Shown here piece by piece: positions 56,353 through 64,000 of a stretch of 64,000 bases of DNA; within the stretch, counting starts at the first letter, position 1, and each line of letters opens with the position of its first letter. The position numbers and the translations under genes were made by a program. Origin of the DNA: HK1 sp965204915 (GTDB lineage: Bacteria; Pseudomonadota; Gammaproteobacteria; HK1); assembly GCA_965204915.1 (NCBI GenBank), contig OZ242023.1, positions 2,976,001-3,040,000 on the forward strand, read 5' to 3'. The notes beneath the pieces are model-generated. The model did no database searches and was not told where the DNA came from. It was given only the letters and a program-made list of their open reading frames with translations.

Positions 56353-58944
56353 TCATGAACGTTCGAGCGATTTGAGCCGGTACAGTGCTTCGAGCGCCTC
56401 CCGCGGGGACAATACGTCGGGGTCGATGGCATCCAATGCCTTCATGATTTTCGCCTCGTGCGGCGCGGGAGGGGGAGGAAGAGAAGGTTCCGGGCCGAAC
56501 AGCGCGAGCTGCGGGGACGGGGGCTCGGTGAGGCTCGCGCGGGGGTTGCCTTCCAGCGTATCGAGGATCGCCCGCGCCCGGGTGATGACCCCGTCCGGAA
56601 TTCCCGCCAGCGCCGCCACCGCGATGCCGTAGCTGCGGTCCGCCGGACCCTCCTTCACCCGGTGCATGAAGACGATCCGCTCGCCGTGCTCGACGGCGTC
56701 GAGGTGGACGTTGGCGACGCCCCCGGCGTGCTGCGCCAGCTCCGTCAGCTCGAAGTAGTGGGTCGCGAACAGCGTGAACGAGCGGGTCCGGTGGGCGAGC
56801 TCGCGCGCGCAGGCCCAGGCCAGGGCGAGGCCGTCGTAGGTGCTCGTGCCGCGGCCGATCTCGTCCACCAGCACCAGGCTCTCCGGGGTGGCGTTGTTGA
56901 GGATCCGCGCCATCTCCGTCATCTCCACCATGAAGGTGGAGCGGCCCCCGGCAAGGTCGTCGCCGGCCCCGATGCGGGTGAAGATCCGGTCGATGGGGCC
57001 GATCCGCGCCGACGCGGCGGGCACGAAGCTCCCCGCGTACGCGAGCAGCACGATGAGCGCGGTCTGGCGCATCAGGGTGGACTTCCCGCCCATGTTGGGC
57101 CCCGTCACCACGAGCATGCGCCGCGACTCGCCGAGAACCACGTCGTTGGGGATGAAGGGCTGATCCGAGGTGCCCTCGACTACCGGGTGGCGCCCCTCCT
57201 CGATGTGGATGCCGGGCGCCTCGTCGAGCCTCGGCGCGCGGTAGTCGAGGGATTCGGCGCGCTCGGCGAAGTTGCAGAGCACGTCGAGCTCGGCCAGCGC
57301 CCGGGCGCATCGCTGGAGGCCGGCGAGATCCTCGGCGAGCTGCGCCACGAGCGCCTCGTAGAGCGCCTTCTCGCGCGCGAGGGCACGCTCGCGCGCCCCG
57401 AGCACGCGATCTTCGAAGCGCTTGAGCTCGGGGGTGACGTAGCGCTCGGCGCCCTTCAGGGTCTGGCGCCGGATGTAGTCGATCGGCGCCCGCTCGCTCT
57501 GGGCCTTCGAGAGCTCGATGAAGTAACCGTGCACCCGGTTGTAGCCGACCTTGAGGGTCGGGACCCCGGTGCGCTCGCGCTCGCGCGCTTCGAGTGCTTC
57601 GAGGAAGGCGTCCGCGTCGGTGGACAGGCGCCGCAGCTCGTCGAGCTCGGTGTCGTAGCCGGCGGCGAGCACCCCGCCGTCGCGGATGAGCACCGGCGGG
57701 GTCTCGACGATGGCGCGGTCGAGCAACGCGGCGATCCCGGGGAACTCGCGGCTCTCGCCGGTGAGCGTCCGGATGCGGGGGCTGTCGGCGCCGGCCACTG
57801 CTTCGCGCAGCCGCGGGACGGTGTGCAGGGCGCTGCGAAGCTGCGCCAGATCGCGCGGGCGGGCGGTGGCGAGGCCGATGCGCGAGAGGATGCGTTCGAG
57901 GTCACCGACGTCGGCGAGCAGCGCGTGGACGGGCTCGTATGCGCCAAGCTCGATCAACAGGCCGATCGCGTGCAGGCGCTTCGCCAGCGCCTCCCGGTCG
58001 CGGATGGGGCGGGTGAGCCAGCGGCGCAGCAGCCGGCTGCCCATCGGGGTCGCCGCCCGGTCCATGACCCCGGCCAGCGTGGCCGAATCGTCACCCGAGA
58101 GCGCGTGCGTGATCTCCAGGTTGCGGCGCGTCACCGCATCGAGGACCAGTGCGTCGTCGTGCCGCTCGAAGCGCACCGCACCCACGTGCGGGAGCGAACC
58201 GCGCTGCGTGTCGCGGGCGTAGACGATCAGCGCACCGGCCGCGCCGGCCGCGAGCGGGCGGTCTTCCAGCTCGAAGGGAGTGAGGTCACGGGTCGCGAAC
58301 TGTTCAATCAGGATCCGCCGGGCCGATTCCGGCTCGAAATGCCAGGGCGGGAACCGCCGCAGCGCCGGATGCTCGCGGAGCGAGGCCAGCGCCGGCGCGT
58401 TCTCGCAGAGCAGGATCTCGGCCGGGCCGAGTCGCTCGATCTCGGCCGCGGCGCTCTCGGCGTCCTCGGCCTCGGTGCAGGTGAACCTGCCGCTCGAAAG
58501 CTCCAGCCCCGCGATGCCCCAGCGCCCCGCGACACTGTGGACCGCGGCAAGGAGGTTGTCGCGGCGGTCGTCGAGCAGGTGCTCGTCGGTCAGCGTCCCC
58601 GGGGTGACGATACGGGTGACCTGCCGTTCGACCGGCCCGCGCGAGGTCGCCGGATCGCCGATCTGCTCGCAGATCGCGGCCGATTCCCCCCGGCGCACGA
58701 GCTTCGCGAGGTACGATTCGACCGAATGCGCCGGCACCCCGGCCATCGGGATCGGGCGCCCACCCGACTGCCCGCGGGCGGTGAGCGCGATGTCGAGCAG
58801 CTTCGAGGCGCGGCGGGCGTCGTCGAAGAACAGCTCGTAGAAATCCCCCATCCGGTAGAAGAGCAGGGTCTCGGGATGATCCGCCTTGATGCGCAGATAC
58901 TGCGCGATGACCGGAGGGTTCCTGTGCGGGGCGGCAGCGGTCAT
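56353..58944 (-). CDS. mutS: DNA mismatch repair protein MutS
   Basis: The protein has 863 residues. The mismatch-contact Phe-X-Glu motif is GDFYELFFDDA. Walker A is GPNMGGKSTLMRQTAL, Walker B and signature are in LVLVDEIGRGTSTYDGLALAWA, and the connector and clamp regions are complete. It recognises mismatches and, with MutL, starts repair. The Met at 58944 (MTAAAPHRNPP) is favoured over one 17 codons upstream. It converges with nothing; fdxA is on the same strand downstream. Confidence 0.97.
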   Translation of the reverse strand: MTAAAPHRNPPVIAQYLRIKADHPETLLFYRMGDFYELFFDDARRASKLLDIALTARGQSGGRPIPMAGVPAHSVESYLAKLVRRGESAAICEQIGDPATSRGPVERQVTRIVTPGTLTDEHLLDDRRDNLLAAVHSVAGRWGIAGLELSSGRFTCTEAEDAESAAAEIERLGPAEILLCENAPALASLREHPALRRFPPWHFEPESARRILIEQFATRDLTPFELEDRPLAAGAAGALIVYARDTQRGSLPHVGAVRFERHDDALVLDAVTRRNLEITHALSGDDSATLAGVMDRAATPMGSRLLRRWLTRPIRDREALAKRLHAIGLLIELGAYEPVHALLADVGDLERILSRIGLATARPRDLAQLRSALHTVPRLREAVAGADSPRIRTLTGESREFPGIAALLDRAIVETPPVLIRDGGVLAAGYDTELDELRRLSTDADAFLEALEARERERTGVPTLKVGYNRVHGYFIELSKAQSERAPIDYIRRQTLKGAERYVTPELKRFEDRVLGARERALAREKALYEALVAQLAEDLAGLQRCARALAELDVLCNFAERAESLDYRAPRLDEAPGIHIEEGRHPVVEGTSDQPFIPNDVVLGESRRMLVVTGPNMGGKSTLMRQTALIVLLAYAGSFVPAASARIGPIDRIFTRIGAGDDLAGGRSTFMVEMTEMARILNNATPESLVLVDEIGRGTSTYDGLALAWACARELAHRTRSFTLFATHYFELTELAQHAGGVANVHLDAVEHGERIVFMHRVKEGPADRSYGIAVAALAGIPDGVITRARAILDTLEGNPRASLTEPPSPQLALFGPEPSLPPPPAPHEAKIMKALDAIDPDVLSPREALEALYRLKSLERS

Positions 58945-59289
58945 GGACGACGTCGGCAGAGGGAAACGATCGGGAAGCGGCAGATGCGAGAGCATCCCAC
59001 GATAGGGTTCCCCGCGCTATCCGCATCCGCACCGGAACCCCCGGTCGTGTCCCCGGCCGACTCCCTCCGGCCTGCCCGGCGGCGCGGAAAGCCGTGCCGG
59101 CCGGCTTGTGGCCACGGGGGCGGGAGACATCCCCCGGCGCACCGCCGGGGGACGGCCCGCGGCGCAAGCCCGACCGGCTTGACCGGTTGCGGGGCGGTGG
59201 GCATGGTCCGTCGCCCGCGGGCAGTCCGCCGTCCCGACACGAGCCCCGGCATGATCCGAAAGCGCGCCCGACGACCGCGCCAGGAGACG
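58945..59289. other. Intergenic stretch without a recognised feature
   Basis: About 345 bp lie between the divergent starts of mutS and the methyltransferase gene. It is very GC-rich, with short direct words (CCCCCGG, GGGGACGG), but I see no gene, hairpin with a T tract or clear promoter. Confidence 0.5.
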
Positions 59290-60075
59290 ATGGCCTCGAA
59301 GGCCGACGTCCACGCGCTCTACCAGCAGGCGGTGCAATGCGTCGAGGCGGAGATCGACTTCGTCGACCAGGCGTTCACGAGGCTGCGGCGGCGCAAGGCG
59401 AGACGACTTCGCGAGGACTTCTGCGGCACCGCGGCCGCGGCCTGCGAGTGGGTCCGGCGCCGCCGGACGAACCGGGCGGTGGCCGTGGACGTCGACGCCG
59501 GCGTCCTGGAGTGGGGGCGGCGGCACAACGTCGAGCCCCTCGGAAGATCCGCCTGGCGCATCGAGCTGGTCCACGCCGACGTGCTCGACGTGGACCGCGG
59601 CGGCATGGACGTCGTGCTCGCGATGAACTTCAGCTACTGGGTGCTGCATACCCGGGCCGGGATGCGCCGCTACTTCGAGAAGGTGCGCGATGCGCTGGCC
59701 GGGGACGGCGTCTTCTTCCTCGACGCCTGCGGCGGCTACGATGCGTTCCGCGAGATGAAGGAGACGACCGAAAACGACGGCTTCACCTACGTCTGGGACC
59801 AGGCGTGGTACGACCCGATCACCGGCCGGCAGCGCTGCCACATCCACTTCCGGTTTCCAGACGGCTCCCGGATCAGGGATGCGTTCGTGTACGAGTGGCG
59901 GCTGTGGACGCTGCCCGAGATCCGCGAGCTCCTCGAAGAGGCAGGCTTCCGTGACGTCACGGTGTACTGGCAGGGGACCGACGAGGAGACCGGCGAAGGC
60001 AACGGCGTGTTCACCCCGGCCGAGCACGGTGAGGCGGACGCCGGCTGGATCACCTACCTCTCCGCCTCGAAGTAG
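59290..60075 (+). CDS. Class I SAM-dependent methyltransferase
   Basis: The protein has 261 residues. REDFCGTAAAACEW is the SAM-binding motif I, AVDVDAGVLEWGRRHN motif II, and VVLAMNFSYWVLHTR with FFLDACGGYDAF are later blocks. Its substrate is unknown. The family is often seen next to central metabolic genes, here acs, 56 bp downstream. The ATG at 59290 has a GGAGACG site ahead, and the long upstream frame is not homologous. Confidence 0.75.
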   Translation: MASKADVHALYQQAVQCVEAEIDFVDQAFTRLRRRKARRLREDFCGTAAAACEWVRRRRTNRAVAVDVDAGVLEWGRRHNVEPLGRSAWRIELVHADVLDVDRGGMDVVLAMNFSYWVLHTRAGMRRYFEKVRDALAGDGVFFLDACGGYDAFREMKETTENDGFTYVWDQAWYDPITGRQRCHIHFRFPDGSRIRDAFVYEWRLWTLPEIRELLEEAGFRDVTVYWQGTDEETGEGNGVFTPAEHGEADAGWITYLSASK

Positions 60076-60131
60076 CATCGACCTGCCGGGTGTTACCATC
60101 GCTCGAAGGCAAATGTTCCAGGAGAGGAGGC

Positions 60132-62071
<1,940 letters not shown>

Positions 62072-62133
62072 GCCGGCGCGCGAGACGTGGCGGCATCGCC
62101 GGCACGGACCCGGTGGCCGGGAGCACCGGAACC

Positions 62134-62328
62134 GTGCCGCGTAAAATCGCAGCATTGGTGAGAGACCTGGAGCGAGCCGGGTTCGTCTTCCGCGGCGGCA
62201 AGGGCAGCCACAGGAACTACCGCCACCCCAGGGGGATGCGCGTGACGGTCTCCGGGAAGCTGGGTGACGATGCCAAGGTTTATCAGGGACGTGAGGTAAG
62301 GCGGAAGATCGAGGAATCCAGGCGATGA
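62134..62328 (+). CDS. hicA: HicA-type mRNA interferase toxin
   Basis: A 64-residue protein with a double-stranded RNA-binding-like fold. The catalytic His is in GGKGSHRNYRHP. It begins PRKIAALVRDLERAGFVF, as HicA proteins do. The start is the GTG at 62134; a GTG 21 bases upstream is possible. HicA cleaves mRNA when not held by HicB, whose gene overlaps by 4 bases (ATGA). Confidence 0.85.
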   Translation: MPRKIAALVRDLERAGFVFRGGKGSHRNYRHPRGMRVTVSGKLGDDAKVYQGREVRRKIEESRR

Positions 62329-62573
62329 ACGACAGCGCGAGATACGTCAAACTGGTCGAGTGGTCCGACGAAGACCAGTGTTTCGTCGGCTCCTGCCCCG
62401 GTGTCATCGGGCCGTGCTGCCACGGCGACGACGAAGTGGAGGTATACCGGGAATTGTGCCGGATCGTCGAGGAATGGCTGGAAGTCATCCGCCGCGAGGA
62501 CGGAACGCTGCCTCTGCGAACGGCGGGCTGTCCCGTCGCCGAACGCGAGCGGTTCGCGGCTCGGGAGGGATAG
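62325..62573 (+). CDS. hicB: HicB-type antitoxin
   Basis: An 82-residue protein with the partly degraded RNase H-like HicB domain: YVKLVEWSDEDQCFVGSCPGVIGPCCHGDDEVEVYREL, where the family usually has a CHG(D/E)T motif. The C-terminal part has an acidic helix and no clear ribbon-helix-helix or helix-turn-helix DNA-binding end. It should neutralise HicA. It starts inside the hicA stop. Confidence 0.8.
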   Translation: MNDSARYVKLVEWSDEDQCFVGSCPGVIGPCCHGDDEVEVYRELCRIVEEWLEVIRREDGTLPLRTAGCPVAERERFAAREG

Positions 62574-62674
62574 ATGGAAAACCCGCCGCTCAAGGATCGC
62601 CGGAGGGGGCTGGATGCGGTGGATCGTTTTGCCGCGAGCGGCGTTGGCGACGATCAGGACCGGCGGACCGTTCC

Positions 62675-64000
62675 GTGCATGAGGAACCCGGCCCCCTCAC
62701 GTTGAATGCATCGACCGGCAACCCGAACCGCGATGCGGAAACCACCGTGGCACCGCCGGTGCAGGTGCTTCTCGCCGCGGCGGGCGGGGTCGTCCGCGAT
62801 ACCCAGACGCGGGAGCGGTTCGGCGATCTCGGCCCTGCGCTCGCGGCGGCCTTCGGTTCTTGGCTCGAACCCTTCGCCGCGGTGATGCACGGGCTGGAGC
62901 CGACCCCCCGATCCCGGGCCGCTGCCCGCGCGATGGCCGATGTGGCTCGTCTCGTCGGCACGTTCGCCCACGAAGCGGTACACCGTGAAACAGTACGCCG
63001 CGAAGCGGCACGCCGTGAAACGGCGCTCCCGCCCGCCGGGACGGAGACCGGCCGCGCGAGCGCCGGGCCGCCGGATCGTCCGGCCCATGGAGGCGCCGCC
63101 GGCGAAGACGCGGAGGCTGGCCGCCGGGATGTGAAGGCCATCGGCGAGGATATGGAAGCCGGCGGCCAGGGAACGGAGGCCACCGGCGGAGATGCGGGAG
63201 ACGGTTTCGCCGGCGCATACGAGCGCTACGCCCACCTCGCGGCACGGATCGACGAATCGTTCCGGGAATTTTCGTCGAGCCCCGAGTTCGATCACGCCCG
63301 GAGCCGCGCCGCCACCGCCCTCCTCGACTGGCTGGAGCACGACCGCGCCGCGGCGTCGAGCATCGCCCGCGCATTCACGGCGGGAGCGGCAGGCCCGGAA
63401 CGGCAGCACGACGACATGGCCTCGCAAGGCGCCGGACCGGCTCCAACGGAGGGCGAGATCATCATGCGCGACGGCAGCGCGGTCCTCCTGCGTTACCCGG
63501 CCAGGCAGGCGGCTCGCGCCTCCATGCTCGTGGTGCCCGGCTTCACCACCGGAGCGCGCCTCTTCGACTTCGACCCGCGATGCTCGTTCGCGGGCGTCCT
63601 CGCGGACCGCGGCGTCGAGACCTTCCTGCTCGACTGGGGCCGGCCGGATGAAATCGACCGGCGGCGCACCGTGGCGGACCAGCTCCGGCGGATCGACCGG
63701 GCGCTCGACGCGGCTCGGGCGGCGGCGGACGGTGCGGCGGCGGCCCGCCGGCCGGTTGCGCTCGCAGGCCATTTCCACGGCGGATTGCTCGCCCTGCTCT
63801 ACTGCATCCGCTATCCCGGCAAGGCCGGCGTGCTGGTCACCATCTCTACCCCGGCCGGATTCGCGCCGGGACAGGACCCCTTCGGGGACTGGCTTCGGGC
63901 CTGCGGCGGCGAACGGCTCGCCGAGGTCTTCGGCAACGTCCCGGGCGCGCTCGTCGCGGCCCTGCTGGCGGCGGCGTCCCCGATGCAGTGGTGCGGCGGG
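62675..64000 (+). CDS. PHA synthase (PhaC)-like protein with a PhaE-like N-terminus, partial
   Basis: The frame is open from the GTG at 62675 to the window edge (442 codons, no stop). Residues 1-70 are helical. A Glu/Gly/Arg-rich low-complexity part follows, with 15-bp tandem repeats coding VHRET-VRREA-ARRET at 62978-63022. The region YERYAHLAARIDESFREF, then SSPEFDHARSRA, is reminiscent of PhaE. From about residue 250 the alpha/beta-hydrolase core of class III PhaC follows: SMLVVPGFTTGARLFDFDP, ETFLLDWGRPDEIDRR and CIRYPGKAGVLVTISTPAGF. At the lipase-like box, where PhaC has GxCxGG, this protein has GHFHGG, so the nucleophile Cys is a Phe (codon at 63773-63775). The catalytic Asp and His lie beyond the window. 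The start is uncertain. Confidence 0.6.
   Translation, partial: MHEEPGPLTLNASTGNPNRDAETTVAPPVQVLLAAAGGVVRDTQTRERFGDLGPALAAAFGSWLEPFAAVMHGLEPTPRSRAAARAMADVARLVGTFAHEAVHRETVRREAARRETALPPAGTETGRASAGPPDRPAHGGAAGEDAEAGRRDVKAIGEDMEAGGQGTEATGGDAGDGFAGAYERYAHLAARIDESFREFSSSPEFDHARSRAATALLDWLEHDRAAASSIARAFTAGAAGPERQHDDMASQGAGPAPTEGEIIMRDGSAVLLRYPARQAARASMLVVPGFTTGARLFDFDPRCSFAGVLADRGVETFLLDWGRPDEIDRRRTVADQLRRIDRALDAARAAADGAAAARRPVALAGHFHGGLLALLYCIRYPGKAGVLVTISTPAGFAPGQDPFGDWLRACGGERLAEVFGNVPGALVAALLAAASPMQWCGG

Overview
The window is a GC-rich chromosomal segment of a gammaproteobacterium, most likely a sulfur oxidiser of the Chromatiales or a related order. That placement is inferred from gene content and order: a sox thiosulfate-oxidation operon, the run petABC-sspAB-dolP-yraN-lpoA-rsmI-rnpB, and a complete division and cell wall (dcw) cluster from mraZ to lpxC followed by secA. 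No rRNA operon, tRNA gene or CRISPR array was seen.

Layout. 1-1600: the 3' end of priA and a 2Fe-2S flavin reductase-like gene. 1.67-5.3 kb: a MITE-like repeat, 31-bp direct repeats, a small gene tentatively linked to sulfur oxidation, and soxX-soxY-soxZ-soxA-soxK without soxB. 5.4-7.5 kb: a propionyl-CoA synthetase gene (prpE) on the minus strand. 7.6-16 kb: a defence and toxin-antitoxin island. It holds an AbrB/PIN pair with a frameshifted toxin, an ISAs1-family element, the remains of mcrBC, an intact Septu-type pair (ptuA ATPase, ptuB HNH nuclease), vapB with a broken vapC fused to an HNH relic, and a DUF262/DUF1524 (GmrSD-like) gene. Three scrambled pieces of prpE lie at 13.5-13.7 and 15.9 kb, so the island sits next to or inside a broken second copy of prpE.

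16.4-19.2 kb: urtC-urtD-urtE of a urea ABC transporter, without urtA or urtB. 19.4-22.3 kb: the cytochrome bc1 genes petABC. 22.3-27.8 kb: sspA, sspB, then dolP, yraN and lpoA on the minus strand, and rsmI divergent from them. 27.8-29.6 kb: an insertion sequence with a DDE integrase-type transposase, preceded by the relic of another copy's end. 29.6-30.0 kb: the RNase P RNA, beginning about 40 bp beyond the IS.

30.3-49.6 kb: mraZ-rsmH-ftsL-ftsI-murE-murF-mraY-murD-ftsW-murG-murC-murB-ddl-ftsQ-ftsA-ftsZ-lpxC. Most neighbours overlap by a few bases, and a promoter with four MraZ boxes at 10-bp spacing precedes the cluster. These genes make the UDP-MurNAc-pentapeptide, lipid I and lipid II, and assemble the divisome. 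49.8-59 kb: dciA, secA, argJ, a Nudix-ThiE fusion, fdxA and mutS. 59.3-64 kb: a methyltransferase, an acetyl-CoA synthetase gene with a one-base frameshift, hicAB, and the start of an unusual PHA synthase-like gene whose nucleophile position encodes Phe instead of Cys; it runs off the window.

Start sites were chosen from alignment with remembered family members, ribosome-binding sites and operon overlaps. No database search was possible.
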